Assembly: GCF_012274265.1 (NCBI RefSeq)
Contig: NZ_JAANYY010000005.1
Coordinates: 1-64,000 of the forward strand
DNA from: Sphingopyxis microcysteis
GTDB lineage: Bacteria; Pseudomonadota; Alphaproteobacteria; Sphingomonadales; Sphingomonadaceae
Direction of reading: 5' to 3'
Length of the DNA stretch: 64,000 nt
The position numbers were made by a program, and so were the translations under genes. Positions 9,447-18,631 of the stretch are shown one piece after another. Positions within the stretch are counted from its first letter, which is position 1, and every line of letters begins with the position of its first letter. The notes under the pieces were generated by a model. That model searched no databases and was not told where the DNA came from. It saw only the letters and a list, made by a program, of their open reading frames with translations.

Positions 9447-10348
9447 CAGAAACCTTCCGGATCGGCGAGCCCCGCGCGGCGGTGCGCGGCGACCAGCGTG
9501 TTGCGGAGCAGGCAGGCGATCGTCATCGGTCCGACCCCACCCGGAACGGGGGTGATCGCCGACGCCAGCGCCTGCACTTCGGCATAGTCGACGTCGCCGA
9601 CCAGACGCCCCTTGGCCGCGCCATCGGCGGGGGGCAGGCGATTGATGCCGACGTCGATGACCACGGCACCCGGCTTGATCCAGTCGCCCTTGACCATTTC
9701 GGCGCGCCCGACCGCGGCGACGACGATGTCGGCGCGGCGGACCAGGTCGGGCAGGTCTTTAGTGCGGCTGTGCGCCATCGTCACCGTTGCGTTGGCGCCG
9801 AGCAGCAATTGCCCCATCGGCTTGCCGACCAGGATCGAGCGCCCGACGACGATCGCATCCTTGCCGCTGAGATCGCCGAGGCGGTCCTGCAGCAGCAACA
9901 GGCAGCCATAGGGGGTGCAGGGAACCATGCCCGGGATGCCCAGTGCCAGCCGCCCGGCGCTGACCGGGGTCAGCCCGTCAACATCCTTGTCGGGATCGAT
10001 CGTCGCGACCGCCGCTTGTTCGTCAAGGTGGCCGGGGAGCGGCAGTTGCAGCAATATGCCGTCGACCGCATCGTCAGCGTTGAGCCGGGCGAGCAGCACC
10101 TCGACCTCTGCCTGCGTCGCGGTCGCCGGCAGGCGATACTCGAAACTCGCCATCCCGGCGGCGACTGTCGCCTTGCCCTTTGAACCCACATAGACCGCAC
10201 TCGCCGGATCGTCACCGACCAGCACCACCGCCAGCCCCGGCGCGCGCCCGGTGGCGGCGACGAAGACGGGGACGGCATCGGCGATCCGCGCGCGCAGCCC
10301 GGCGGCGAACGCCTTGCCGTCGATCACATGCGCCGCGGTATCAGCCAT
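9446..10348 (-). CDS. folD: Bifunctional methylenetetrahydrofolate dehydrogenase/cyclohydrolase
   Basis: 300-residue FolD, interconverting 5,10-methylene- and 10-formyl-tetrahydrofolate with NADP, supplying purine and formyl-Met synthesis. [11 protein letters not shown] carries the catalytic Tyr/Lys pair, [13 protein letters not shown] and the DKDVDG motif form the folate site, [11 protein letters not shown] the cofactor site, and [11 protein letters not shown] the C-terminal signature. The ATG at 10348 is two bases after the YggT stop; longer frames have no FolD-like residues. Confidence 0.96.
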   Translation of the reverse strand: MADTAAHVIDGKAFAAGLRARIADAVPVFVAATGRAPGLAVVLVGDDPASAVYVGSKGKATVAAGMASFEYRLPATATQAEVEVLLARLNADDAVDGILLQLPLPGHLDEQAAVATIDPDKDVDGLTPVSAGRLALGIPGMVPCTPYGCLLLLQDRLGDLSGKDAIVVGRSILVGKPMGQLLLGANATVTMAHSRTKDLPDLVRRADIVVAAVGRAEMVKGDWIKPGAVVIDVGINRLPPADGAAKGRLVGDVDYAEVQALASAITPVPGGVGPMTIACLLRNTLVAAHRRAGLADPEGF

Positions 10349-10350
10349 CG

Positions 10351-10659
10351 TCACGCCATGCCGTTCGCATAGGCGAGGCGCGCCAGATAGCTGAGAACTG
10401 GCCCATCGAGAATGATAATGATGATCAGCACCAGCATCGGGGTCAGGTCGAGCCCGCCAAAATCGGGCATGATGCGGCGGAACGGCCGGTAGAGCGGCTC
10501 GGTAATGCGGTCGAGCACCGTCCACAGCTGATTGACGAAATCATTGTGCGTGTTGATCACATTGAACGCGATCAGCCACGACATCACCGCCTGCGCGATG
10601 ATGAACCACCACAGGACCGTCAGGATGATGTGGACGATCTGGAGGAGCATGAGAACCAA
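10351..10659 (-). CDS. YggT family membrane protein
   Basis: 102 residues with two hydrophobic helices (about 3-28 and 75-95) and the family signatures [20 protein letters not shown] and [20 protein letters not shown]. YggT proteins occur near cell division or lipid genes and have been linked to osmotic tolerance and, in plastids, membrane organisation; the molecular job is unknown. Two bases separate it from folD and 35 from argB. Confidence 0.92.
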   Translation of the reverse strand: MVLMLLQIVHIILTVLWWFIIAQAVMSWLIAFNVINTHNDFVNQLWTVLDRITEPLYRPFRRIMPDFGGLDLTPMLVLIIIIILDGPVLSYLARLAYANGMA

Positions 10660-10694
10660 GGCGATTTCTCCGAAAAAGGATCTTGCCGCGTTTC

Positions 10695-11603
10695 TTAGCG
10701 GTGAATGAGCGTTCCCGCACCCCTCGCGGTGAAAATTTCGAGCAGCATCGCATGCGGAATGCGTCCGTCGAGGATCACCGCCGCCTCGACCCCGGCATCG
10801 ACCGCGGCGACGCAGGTTTCGACCTTGGGGATCATCCCGCCGGTGATCGTTTCATCGGCCTTGAGCGCGTCGATCGCCGCGCGGTCGAGGTCGGTCAGGA
10901 GGCTCTTTTCCTTGTCGAGCACCCCGGCAACGTCGGTGAGCAGGAAAAACCGCTTGGCGCCCAATGCCCCGGCGATCGCGCCCGCCATCGTGTCGGCGTT
11001 GATGTTGTACGTCGCCCCATCAGCGCCGAGCGCCACCGGGGCGACGATCGGGATGAAATTATCGTTGGTCAGGTTAACCAGGATCGTCGGATCGACCGCG
11101 ACAGGTTCGCCGACAAAGCCCAGATCAACGTGGCGCTCTATCCCCGAATTGGGGTCGGGCTCGGTGCGGCTGACCTTTTCGGCGAGCACCAGATTGGCGT
11201 CCTTGCCCGAAATGCCGACCGCCCGCCCGCCGAGCGCGGCGATCCAGCTGACGATTTCCTTGTTGATCTTGCCCGCCAGCACCATTTCAGCAACCTCGGC
11301 GGTAGCGGCGTCAGTGACGCGCAGCCCGCCGACAAAGGTCGATTCGATCCCGAGCTGTTTCAGCATCGCGCCAATCTGCGGCCCGCCGCCATGGACAACG
11401 ACGGGGTTGATGCCGACGGCCTTCAGTAGCACGACATCTTCGGCGAAATCGCGCTGCGCCTCGGGGTCGCCCATCGCATGGCCGCCATATTTGATCACGA
11501 AGGTCTGGCCCGCATAACGCTGAAGATAGGGCAGCGCCTCGACGAGCGTTTCGGCCTTGGCGAGCAGATCGGGCATTTTCGACGGATCGGTCATCGCCAT
11601 CAT
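10695..11603 (-). CDS. argB: Acetylglutamate kinase
   Basis: 302-residue amino-acid kinase, second step of arginine synthesis, phosphorylating N-acetylglutamate. Clear ArgB motifs: [39 protein letters not shown] and [10 protein letters not shown]. The start at 11603 overlaps the VUT gene stop (ATGA); in-frame Met codons at 11600 and 11594 are equally possible, and homologues often begin at the last (MTDPSK). argJ of the same pathway is at 56193. Confidence 0.95.
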   Translation of the reverse strand: MMAMTDPSKMPDLLAKAETLVEALPYLQRYAGQTFVIKYGGHAMGDPEAQRDFAEDVVLLKAVGINPVVVHGGGPQIGAMLKQLGIESTFVGGLRVTDAATAEVAEMVLAGKINKEIVSWIAALGGRAVGISGKDANLVLAEKVSRTEPDPNSGIERHVDLGFVGEPVAVDPTILVNLTNDNFIPIVAPVALGADGATYNINADTMAGAIAGALGAKRFFLLTDVAGVLDKEKSLLTDLDRAAIDALKADETITGGMIPKVETCVAAVDAGVEAAVILDGRIPHAMLLEIFTARGAGTLIHR

Positions 11604-12277
11604 CCGCCGTTCTTCGCATCGAGGCTGCGACCCAACGCGACCAGGCCGGTAATCACGAAGGGAATGACCGCGATCGACAACACGACCTTGGCCAGCATCT
11701 GGCCCCCCATCAGATTGGCGATCGGGAACACGCCGTAAAAGGCGATGGTCACGAACAGCAACGTATCGACGATCTGGCTGAGCGCGCTGGCGATCGCGCC
11801 GCGGATCGCCAGCCAGGTCGTGCCGGTCCCGGCGCCTTCGCGCCCGCGCAGCTTGCTGAAGATCGTGACGTTCAGAAATTGCGAGGTGCCATAGGCGACG
11901 ATGCCCGCCGCCATCAGGCGCGGTCCCTGCCCCAGGATCATATCGAACGCTGCGAGCCGCTCGGGCTGCATCTCGGGGGAGGCAGGCAGCGCGAGGACAA
12001 GCGAAATCAGCATGATCGACAGAACCAGCGGCACAAAGCCCCACAGCACCAACTTGTTCGCGGTCGACTGGCCATGAAGCTCCGACACCGTGCTCGACAG
12101 CGCCACCAGCAGTAGAAACGGGAAAATCCCCGCTTCAACCGCGAGCCAGTCGCCCAGCGCCACCTGCTTGTTCCCCAGCACCCCGGCGAGCACGACCATG
12201 CCGCCATAGATGATGGTGAAAAGAAAGAGCGAGGGCGAAAGCGTGCGCGGCAGCGCCGTCGATGTGGTGTCGGTCAT
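11600..12277 (-). CDS. VUT family queuosine-precursor transporter (YhhQ-like)
   Basis: 225 residues, six or so membrane helices, matching the VUT/DUF165 family. Characterised members (YhhQ) import 7-cyano-7-deazaguanine for tRNA queuosine. Recognisable segments are [20 protein letters not shown], the [17 protein letters not shown] start of the second helix pair and [24 protein letters not shown] at 12277 is chosen from the conserved start and lack of signal upstream. It is the first gene of the six-gene minus-strand run and overlaps argB. Confidence 0.85.
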   Translation of the reverse strand: MTDTTSTALPRTLSPSLFLFTIIYGGMVVLAGVLGNKQVALGDWLAVEAGIFPFLLLVALSSTVSELHGQSTANKLVLWGFVPLVLSIMLISLVLALPASPEMQPERLAAFDMILGQGPRLMAAGIVAYGTSQFLNVTIFSKLRGREGAGTGTTWLAIRGAIASALSQIVDTLLFVTIAFYGVFPIANLMGGQMLAKVVLSIAVIPFVITGLVALGRSLDAKNGG

Positions 12278-12392
12278 GCCGCCCGATAGTCGCTTTTGTT
12301 CAGCGTGGAAAGATGCGCGTGGCACCGGCACTTGCCCCACCGCCAAAGCCCGCTAGACAAGGCGCAACAGATTGCGGGGGACGCACAAGAAT

Positions 12393-13736
12393 ATGGAACG
12401 CCTGATTGGTTTGGTTGGCATCGTTGCACTGCTCGCGATTGCCGTGCTGTTTTCGTCGAACCGCCGCTGGATTCGCCTGCGCGTCGTCATTCCCGCCTTC
12501 CTGCTCCAAGCCGGATTTGCCCTGCTGGTGATCGGCACCCCGTGGGGCCGCGCGATCATCCAGGCGATGTCGAATGCGGTTTCGAACCTGCTCGGCTATG
12601 CCAAGGCAGGGACCGATTTCATCTTTGGCCCGCTCGCCTCGCCCGAAATCGGCGCCAACAGCTTTGCCATCGCCGCGCTGCCCGTCATCGTCTTTTTCGC
12701 CTCGCTTATCTCGATCCTCTATTATCTTGGCATCATGCAGCTGGTGATCAAATGGGTTGGCGGCGCGATCCAGAAAATCACCGGCATCACCAAGGTCGAA
12801 AGCCTCGGCGCCGCGGCGAACATCTTTGTCGGCCAGTCCGAATCGCCGCTGGTGATCCGCCCCTATCTCGCAGGCCTCACCCCGCCGCAGCTGTTCACGA
12901 TCATGACCGTCGGCATGGCGGGGGTCGCCGGAACGATTTTGGGCGCCTATGCCAGCATGATCGGCGAACAATTGCTGCCCTATCTGCTCGCGGCCAGCTT
13001 CATGTCGGCACCCGGCGGGATTTTGATGGCGAAGATCATGATGCCCGACGATCCCAAGGATCTGGGCATCGAACCCGTGATCATGCCCGAGGCGAGCCAT
13101 GACGAGGAAAAGCCCGCCAACATCATCATGGCGGCGGCGCAAGGCGCGCAGACCGGGGTCAAGCTGGCGGTCGCGGTCGGCGCGATGGTGCTTGCCTTTG
13201 TCGCACTCGTCGCACTCGCCAACGGCATTCTTGCCGGGGTCGGCGGCTGGTTCGGCTATCCCGACCTGTCGTTTCAGGCGGTGATCGGCGCGCTGTTCCG
13301 CCCGGTCATGTGGCTGATGGGCGTCCCGTGGGACGAAAGCGCCGTCGTCGGCGGGCTGTTCGGCAGCAAGATCGTGCTCAACGAATTCGTCGCCTTCATC
13401 GACCTCGGCAAGGTGCAGGGCGATATGTCGCTCGCCGCGGTCGCGATCGCCACCTTTGCGCTGTGTGGTTTTGCCAATTTCAGCTCGATCGCGATCCAGA
13501 TGGCGGTGACCGGCGGCCTCGCCCCCAACCAGCGCCCGATGATCGCCAAGCTGGGCCTGAAAGCGCTGCTCGCCGGCAGCCTGTCGAACCTGATGTCGGC
13601 AGCGCTCGCCGGGTTGATGCTGGGTATCGCGCCGCCCGTCGCCGCGCCACCTGCGGCACCCGCGGCCGTCGCCGCCCCGACCGATGCGCCTGCGGCGGCA
13701 CCCGAAGCCGAGGCCGCTGCGACCAAGGCGCCCTGA
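12393..13736 (+). CDS. Concentrative nucleoside transporter (NupC/CNT family)
   Basis: 447-residue inner-membrane nucleoside importer driven by cation symport. The CNT signature GSKIVLNEFVAF is present (Asn330, Glu331), as is the substrate-site motif GQSESPL (148-152), and CGFANFSSIAIQ near the end. About ten hydrophobic segments are visible. The last 40 residues are a Pro/Ala tail unusual for the family (PAAPAAVAAPTDAPAAAP). ATG at 12393 is preferred; a TTG seven codons upstream is possible. It stands divergently from the VUT gene. Confidence 0.92.
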   Translation: MERLIGLVGIVALLAIAVLFSSNRRWIRLRVVIPAFLLQAGFALLVIGTPWGRAIIQAMSNAVSNLLGYAKAGTDFIFGPLASPEIGANSFAIAALPVIVFFASLISILYYLGIMQLVIKWVGGAIQKITGITKVESLGAAANIFVGQSESPLVIRPYLAGLTPPQLFTIMTVGMAGVAGTILGAYASMIGEQLLPYLLAASFMSAPGGILMAKIMMPDDPKDLGIEPVIMPEASHDEEKPANIIMAAAQGAQTGVKLAVAVGAMVLAFVALVALANGILAGVGGWFGYPDLSFQAVIGALFRPVMWLMGVPWDESAVVGGLFGSKIVLNEFVAFIDLGKVQGDMSLAAVAIATFALCGFANFSSIAIQMAVTGGLAPNQRPMIAKLGLKALLAGSLSNLMSAALAGLMLGIAPPVAAPPAAPAAVAAPTDAPAAAPEAEAAATKAP

Positions 13737-13841
13737 CCCGGCCAAAACCGCGCTTGGGAGAATTTGCAAGCCCCCGACAAATGGCGTAACTTGCGGTTCG
13801 GAAACGAGTCCCGGGTCGCCGTCGCCAACAGGGAGTTTGCC

Positions 13842-14453
13842 ATGAAAATCGCATATCGTTTGTCGATCCTCGCCGCCGCTGCCGTATCGATCGGGACGGG
13901 AGCCCTTGCAACCTCCAGCGCCCAGACGCCCGACGACAAGATGTACCGCCCACCCGAAGCAACGATTTACCGCGATGCCGGTTATCGCGGCCCCGCGGTG
14001 TTCGTCGGCGAAGCCAAGCCGAACCTCGGGCTCGCCTGGCCGGTCAATTCGATCCGCGTTGCCAGCGGCCGTTGGGAACTCTGCGAAAAGACGCGCTTTC
14101 GGGGTAATTGCCGTACCGTCGAGCGCGACACGCCGATGCTGAACAGCATTTTGCGCGGACTGACCATCCAGTCGATCCGCCCGGCGGGTAGCGGTGGCGG
14201 CTGGAACCCCAACCCGCCCGCCAATGATCAGGTGGCGCGCGGAAATTTCGCCGAATTCCACACCCAGCCGTCGACCGGCGGCACCCGCGTGCTGGCCTGC
14301 ACCAGCGGCTCGTCGACTGCGGCCTGTGCGGCGCGCGCGGCCGACAATTGGTGCCGGACGATCGGGTGGAACGGGTCGGCGCGCGAGCATATGGAAACCG
14401 TCGGCGGCCGCGAATATCTGGCCGACGTGCTCTGCGTCCGTTCGGGCTATTGA
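13842..14453 (+). CDS. Exported beta/gamma-crystallin-like protein
   Basis: 203 residues with a cleavable signal peptide (about 1-28, ending ATSSAQ). Residues about 40-115 (IYRDAGYRGPAVFVGEAKPN; WELCEKTRFRGNCRTV) form a beta/gamma-crystallin-type double Greek key with two Cys that could pair. A Gly/Asn/Pro linker leads to a C-terminal domain with four more Cys (RVLACTSGSSTAACAARAAD; NWCRTIGW; DVLCVR). Likely periplasmic or surface structural protein. Eleven bases before the lysozyme-inhibitor-like gene, so probably co-transcribed. Confidence 0.75.
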   Translation: MKIAYRLSILAAAAVSIGTGALATSSAQTPDDKMYRPPEATIYRDAGYRGPAVFVGEAKPNLGLAWPVNSIRVASGRWELCEKTRFRGNCRTVERDTPMLNSILRGLTIQSIRPAGSGGGWNPNPPANDQVARGNFAEFHTQPSTGGTRVLACTSGSSTAACAARAADNWCRTIGWNGSAREHMETVGGREYLADVLCVRSGY

Positions 14454-14464
14454 GGGAGGATGCG

Positions 14465-14788
14465 ATGGTGCACGGGATCAAATTGGCCGCGCCCGCGGCC
14501 GCCGCGCTGCTGTTGTCCGCCTGTATGTCGGTCGGTGGCCCCGGGGTCAGTACCTATTATGAATGCGATCGCGGCACCCGGCTGAAGGTCGATTTCATGG
14601 GCGACCGCGCGCTGGTCAGCGTCAACGGGGGCCGCCCCGAAGCGATGCGGTCCGCACCGGCGGCGAGCGGCGCGATGTACGAGAATCGCGCGGGCTGGCG
14701 ACTGCACGCGAAGGGCAATGAGGCGACGTGGAATACCGCGCTGCGCTCGGCACCCGAAAGCTGCCGCCAGGTGGTGGTGCCGCGCTAG
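14465..14788 (+). CDS. MliC-like C-type lysozyme inhibitor lipoprotein
   Basis: 107 residues. Lipobox LLLSAC (Cys20). The remainder fits the MliC family: YYECDRGTRLKVDFMGDRA, a central SGAMYENRAGW in place of the usual ASGA(K/R)Y motif, and AKGNEATW near the end. MliC proteins sit in the outer membrane or periplasm and block host or competitor C-type lysozyme. Here the SGAMYE segment has Met where a positive residue often occurs, so inhibitory potency is uncertain. Partner of the crystallin-like gene upstream. Confidence 0.8.
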   Translation: MVHGIKLAAPAAAALLLSACMSVGGPGVSTYYECDRGTRLKVDFMGDRALVSVNGGRPEAMRSAPAASGAMYENRAGWRLHAKGNEATWNTALRSAPESCRQVVVPR

Positions 14789-14821
14789 CGCCAGTCCTGT
14801 TGCAGCGCAATCATATGCTAC

Positions 14822-14890
14822 CCGTAGCCCTGAGCCTGTCGAAGGGCGCTTTTCGGCGATAGGCGCCCTTCGACAGGCTCAGGGCTACGG
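14822..14890. repeat. Perfect 28-base inverted repeat (CCTGAGCCTGTCGAAGGG family)
   Basis: Arms 14822-14849 and 14863-14890 are exact complements around a 13-base loop. The core CCTTCGACAGGCTCAGG is a very common dispersed sequence in sphingomonads. It separates two convergent genes and may block transcription from both sides. Confidence 0.95.
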
Positions 14891-14928
14891 TATAATCCGA
14901 ACAGAACGGATCGAGGTCCCTGACCGCA

Positions 14929-16071
14929 TCAAAGTGCCATCTTCGCCAGCGCGGCGCGGACCTCGCTGACGAACAGCTCGGGCTGCTCCCAGGCGGCGAA
15001 ATGGCCGCCGCGGGGCAGTTCGTTCCAATGGACGATATTTTTGTAGCGCCGTTCGGCCCAGCGCCGCGACAGCCGCATGATCTCGTTCGGAAACAGGCTG
15101 CATCCCGTCGGCACCAATATCTCACCCGCCGCGAAATTGCGAAAGCTGTGCCAATAGAGCCGCGCCGACGAGGCCGCGCTCGCGGTCAGCCAATAGAGGC
15201 TGATCGTGTCGAGCATCGCATCCTTGGGAAGCGCCTTCTCCGGATGGCCGCCGATCGACTGCCCGCCCGGTTCGTGCCCGCAATCGGTCCAGCCGTGGAA
15301 TTTCTCGGCAATCCACGCCATCTGCCCGACCGGCGAGTCGGTCAGCGCATAGCCGATCGTCTGCGGGCGCGTGGCGTGCTGGGTCGAATAACCGCTGTCC
15401 TTTGCCTGATACCAGCCAAAGCGCGCCAGATAGAGTTTTTCAGCCTCGCTGAGGTCCGTCATCAGGTCGGGCGGCGGCGCGCCGACCACCATGTTGACGT
15501 GAATCCCCGCGCAATGATCGGCGTGGTTCATCCCGATCGCACAGGTCACCGCGCTGCCCCAATCGCCGCCCTGCGCAAAATAGCGGTCGTAACCAAGCGC
15601 GACCATCAGCGCGTCCCATGCCGCGCCGATATGCTCGACGCCCCATTTCGCCTCGGTCGGCTTGCCCGAAAAGCCATAGCCGGGCAGCGACGGGATCACG
15701 AGATGATAGTCGGTCGCCAAGGCTTCGATGACGTCGAGAAATTCGAGCACCGACCCCGGCCACCCATGCGTCAGCACCAGCGGCCGCGCGGCGGGATTGG
15801 CCGAGCGGACGTGCAGGAAATGAATGTCGAGCCCGTCGATCGTCGCGAGATAATTGGGGAGCGCGTTCAGCCGCGCCTCGATCCGCCGCCAGTCGTAGCT
15901 GTCCTGCCAATAGGCCGCGAGTTCCCGGGCATAGGCGAGCGGGATGCCCTGATCCCAGTCGTCCACCGTCTCCTTCTCGGGCCAGCGCGTCCGCGCCAGC
16001 CGGTCTTTGAGATCGTCGAGCGCCGCCTGCGGCACATCAATGGTGAAGCTGCGGATATTGGCAACGTCCAT
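14929..16071 (-). CDS. Epoxide hydrolase, alpha/beta-hydrolase fold
   Basis: 380 residues with an N-terminal EHN domain (about 5-105) and alpha/beta hydrolase core, opening epoxides to diols. The oxyanion motif HGWPG is at 102-106, the nucleophile is Asp170 in GGDWGS and the catalytic His is His357 in RGGHFAAWE; conserved Tyr positions are plausible. The usual natural substrate is unknown. ATG at 16071 has AGGGGG six bases upstream; a GTG one codon before is less well spaced. It probably follows the exported-protein gene in one transcript. Confidence 0.92.
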   Translation of the reverse strand: MDVANIRSFTIDVPQAALDDLKDRLARTRWPEKETVDDWDQGIPLAYARELAAYWQDSYDWRRIEARLNALPNYLATIDGLDIHFLHVRSANPAARPLVLTHGWPGSVLEFLDVIEALATDYHLVIPSLPGYGFSGKPTEAKWGVEHIGAAWDALMVALGYDRYFAQGGDWGSAVTCAIGMNHADHCAGIHVNMVVGAPPPDLMTDLSEAEKLYLARFGWYQAKDSGYSTQHATRPQTIGYALTDSPVGQMAWIAEKFHGWTDCGHEPGGQSIGGHPEKALPKDAMLDTISLYWLTASAASSARLYWHSFRNFAAGEILVPTGCSLFPNEIMRLSRRWAERRYKNIVHWNELPRGGHFAAWEQPELFVSEVRAALAKMAL

Positions 16072-16101
16072 CACATTCCCCCTCCCCTTGTCGGCCGCGT
16101 A

Positions 16102-16590
16102 TCAGGGCCGTGCGGGTGCCTTGCAACCGCGTTGCAGGCCGACGCCTTTCAGGAACCCGCGCCGCACCGTCCCCGCATAGACCGCGGCGGCATAGCGCCG
16201 CCGTTCGGCATTGGCGCCGGTGACTTCGCCGATCAGGCCGCGAAAGGGAATGATCGATCCGGCGAGGCTGCCCGCGACGCGGCCCGCGGTTTCTTCGCGC
16301 TTCTTTTCGCGGTCCTTGTCGACCACTTCATTGACGTCGGGGCCAAGCACCTCGTTGAGTTCGGTGACTTCGCGGATGATCGCCGAACATTTGCCAAGCC
16401 CCGCCAGCGAATAGGGATCGGCCTGGACCGCGACCAGTTTGGCGGGGGCTTCCTTGCCGTCGAACGGTTCGGTGACCTGGTTGGCGGTGTCCTTGAGCGT
16501 CGAATCTTCGGGCGCCCCCTGCTGGGCATAAGCGGGCGCCGCGATGGCCAGTGCGGCGAGCGATAATCCTGCGAAAATCTTCCTGTGCAT
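16102..16590 (-). CDS. Hypothetical exported protein
   Basis: 162 residues with a signal peptide (MHRKIFAGLSLAALAIAAPA, cut near AYAQ). The mature part has no family I recognise; it contains two Cys (GLGKCSAI and LQRGCKAP), a charged helix (VDKDREKKREETAGRVA) and a Gly/Ala-rich segment that could be a membrane-associating helix (GSLAGSIIPFRGLIGE). Similar proteins occur in sphingomonads. Spacing of 30 and 37 bases to neighbours suggests an operon with the dehydrogenase and epoxide hydrolase genes. Confidence 0.75.
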   Translation of the reverse strand: MHRKIFAGLSLAALAIAAPAYAQQGAPEDSTLKDTANQVTEPFDGKEAPAKLVAVQADPYSLAGLGKCSAIIREVTELNEVLGPDVNEVVDKDREKKREETAGRVAGSLAGSIIPFRGLIGEVTGANAERRRYAAAVYAGTVRRGFLKGVGLQRGCKAPARP

Positions 16591-16627
16591 GTCACGCCTC
16601 CTTCGCTGCCCCCTGACAGCCAATCCG

Positions 16628-17494
16628 CTAACGCGTCTGAACCGGTTCGGCTCCCGTCCAGTCGTAAAAGCCGCGCCCCGCCTTTTTGCCGACCCAGCCC
16701 GCCTCGACATATTGGACGAGCAGCGGCGCGGGGCGGAACTTGGGATCGCCGGTGCCGCTGTGCAGCACGCGGATGATTTCGAGGCAGGTGTCGAGCCCGA
16801 TGAAGTCGGCGAGCATGATGGGTCCCATCGGATGGTTGAGCCCAAGACGGCAGCCGGTGTCGATGTCCTGCATCGTCGCAACGCCTTCGCCGAGCGCGAA
16901 CACCGCTTCGTTGATCAGCGGCATCAGCACCCGGTTGACGATGAAGCCTGGCGCGTCGTTGGCGTGAACGATTTCCTTGCCGAGCCCGCGGCCAAACGCC
17001 TCGACGGCTTGCAGCGTCGCGTCGCTCGTCGCAAGGCCGCGGATCAGCTCGATCAGCCCCATGACCGGCACCGGGTTGAAGAAATGCACGCCGATGAAGC
17101 GCGCCGGATCGGGCGACGCCTGCGCCAGCCGGGTGATCGGGATCGAGCTGGTGTTGCTGGCGAGAATGGCGGTGGCCGACAGATGCGCGCCGACGCTGGC
17201 AAAGATCGCGCGCTTGATCTCCTCACGCTCCGTCGCCGCCTCGATGACGAGGTCGGCGGGGGCGAAGGCGCTATGATCCGCGACCGGGGTGATACGGGCG
17301 AGCAGCGCGTCGGCGTCGCCCTGCGTCATCTTTTCCTTCGCAACCAGCCGCCCCAGCGCCTTGGCGATCCCCGCCTTGCCCGCTTCGGCGCGGGCGAGAT
17401 CGATGTCCGACAGCAGCACGTCATGCCCCGCCCCCGCCGACACCTGCGCGATGCCCGCGCCCATTTGCCCTGCCCCGATGACGCCGACGATCAT
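16628..17494 (-). CDS. 3-hydroxybutyryl-CoA dehydrogenase
   Basis: 288 residues, NAD(P)-dependent 3-hydroxyacyl-CoA dehydrogenase of short-chain type, oxidising 3-hydroxybutyryl-CoA in fatty-acid or PHB metabolism. N-terminal Rossmann GVIGAGQMGAGIA (4-16); GVHFFNPVPVMGLIEL carries the catalytic His; NDAPGFIVNR and LNHPMGPIMLADFIGLD are family signatures. Length is typical of Hbd/PaaH-like monofunctional enzymes. No CoA-pathway genes are adjacent, so its pathway is undecided. ATG begins the Rossmann motif directly. Confidence 0.93.
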   Translation of the reverse strand: MIVGVIGAGQMGAGIAQVSAGAGHDVLLSDIDLARAEAGKAGIAKALGRLVAKEKMTQGDADALLARITPVADHSAFAPADLVIEAATEREEIKRAIFASVGAHLSATAILASNTSSIPITRLAQASPDPARFIGVHFFNPVPVMGLIELIRGLATSDATLQAVEAFGRGLGKEIVHANDAPGFIVNRVLMPLINEAVFALGEGVATMQDIDTGCRLGLNHPMGPIMLADFIGLDTCLEIIRVLHSGTGDPKFRPAPLLVQYVEAGWVGKKAGRGFYDWTGAEPVQTR

Positions 17495-17528
17495 TTGCTG
17501 TTCTCCGAATATTCTTTAGCCCTCATCC

Positions 17529-17604
17529 GTCATCCCGTCGAAGGCCGGGATCCCGCCGTTTCGGTAAAACGCATCGGTGAGATCCCGGCCTTCGCCGGGA
17601 TGAC
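17529..17604. repeat. Dispersed palindrome (GTCATCCCGGCGAAGGCCGG family), copy 1
   Basis: Arms of about 26 bases with one or two differences: GTCATCCCGTCGAAGGCC at the left and the complement of GTCATCCCGGCGAAGGCC at the right, ending at 17604. Lies between the dehydrogenase gene and egtD. The left arm differs by one base from the other copies (T for G). Confidence 0.9.
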
Positions 17605-17640
17605 GATTTGGTGATTGCCCTACGGTATCGCTCGTCTTGG

Positions 17641-18627
17641 TCAAGGGGCCGATCGGAACGCCGTTGCTTCGGCAAGGATCAGGGCGAAGGCGGGATCGGC
17701 GTCGTCCCATGCCGCGACCGGAGTCCAGCCGCCTGCGCGGAGCAGCAGGTTCGCATCACGCGGGCCATATTTGTGGCTGTTCTCGCTGTGGATCGTCTCG
17801 CCCTTCGCCATATGGTAGCTGCGCCCGTCGACGGTGAAATGCATCTCGCATGCCGCCACAAGGTGCATTTCGATCCGCGCATGAACGTCGTTCCAGATCG
17901 CGCGATGGGTGAAATTTTCGACCGGAATGTCGCCGCCCAGCTCGCGGTTGATCCGTTCGAGAAGGTTGAGATTGAACGCCGCCGTCACCCCGGCCGGGTC
18001 GTCATAGGCGCGCTCCAGCACCGCAATATCCTTGATCCGGTCGATCCCGATGAGCAACAAAGACCCGTCGCCGAGCGCCTCGCGCCAGTTGCGGAGCAGG
18101 TCGATCGCGGTCCGCGCGACCATGTTGCCGATCGTCGAGCCGGGGAAAAAGCCAAGGTTGGGCAGCGGACAAATCTCGCGCGGCAGCGCGACGCGCTGGG
18201 TGAAATCGGCCTCGACCGGATAGATCGGCAGACCCGGAAAGCGCGCGGCGAGCGCCGCGGCACTGTCGCGCAGGAAATCGCCCGAAATATCGACCGGCAC
18301 ATAAGCGGCGGGCGCGATCGCGCCGAGCAGCAGCGGCGTCTTGGTCGAACTGCCCGACCCCAGCTCGACCACCGCCCGGCCCGGGCCGATTGCAGCGGCA
18401 ATATCTTCGGCATGGCGCGTCAGGAGGTCGGTTTCGCTGCGCGTCGGATAATATTCGGGGAGCGCGGTGATATCTTCGAACAACGCCGATCCGGTCGCGT
18501 CATAGAACCAGCGCGCCGGAATCGCCTTTTGCCGTTGCGCCAGACCAGCGCGGACGTCGGCGCGAAAGGCGATGTCGACCCCCGCGTCGTCCGCCGAAAC
18601 CTGACGAAGATTGCGCACGACGCCCAT
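17641..18627 (-). CDS. egtD: L-histidine N-alpha-methyltransferase (ergothioneine synthesis)
   Basis: 328 residues of the EgtD/DUF2260 family, which trimethylates histidine with SAM to hercynine, first step to ergothioneine. SAM motif VVELGSGSSTKTPLLL; substrate-side motifs FFPGSTIGNM and the acidic GIDRIKD region; N-terminal ARWFYDATGSALFEDIT is characteristic. ATG at 18627 is four bases after the egtB stop. Together with egtB it forms a two-gene operon sufficient for hercynine and its sulfoxide; the C-S lyase EgtE is not adjacent. Confidence 0.94.
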   Translation of the reverse strand: MGVVRNLRQVSADDAGVDIAFRADVRAGLAQRQKAIPARWFYDATGSALFEDITALPEYYPTRSETDLLTRHAEDIAAAIGPGRAVVELGSGSSTKTPLLLGAIAPAAYVPVDISGDFLRDSAAALAARFPGLPIYPVEADFTQRVALPREICPLPNLGFFPGSTIGNMVARTAIDLLRNWREALGDGSLLLIGIDRIKDIAVLERAYDDPAGVTAAFNLNLLERINRELGGDIPVENFTHRAIWNDVHARIEMHLVAACEMHFTVDGRSYHMAKGETIHSENSHKYGPRDANLLLRAGGWTPVAAWDDADPAFALILAEATAFRSAP

Positions 18628-18631
18628 GGTT

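Noticed and set aside
12300..14390. 696-codon minus-strand frame
   Set aside because: Antisense of the nucleoside transporter and crystallin-like genes; no domains.
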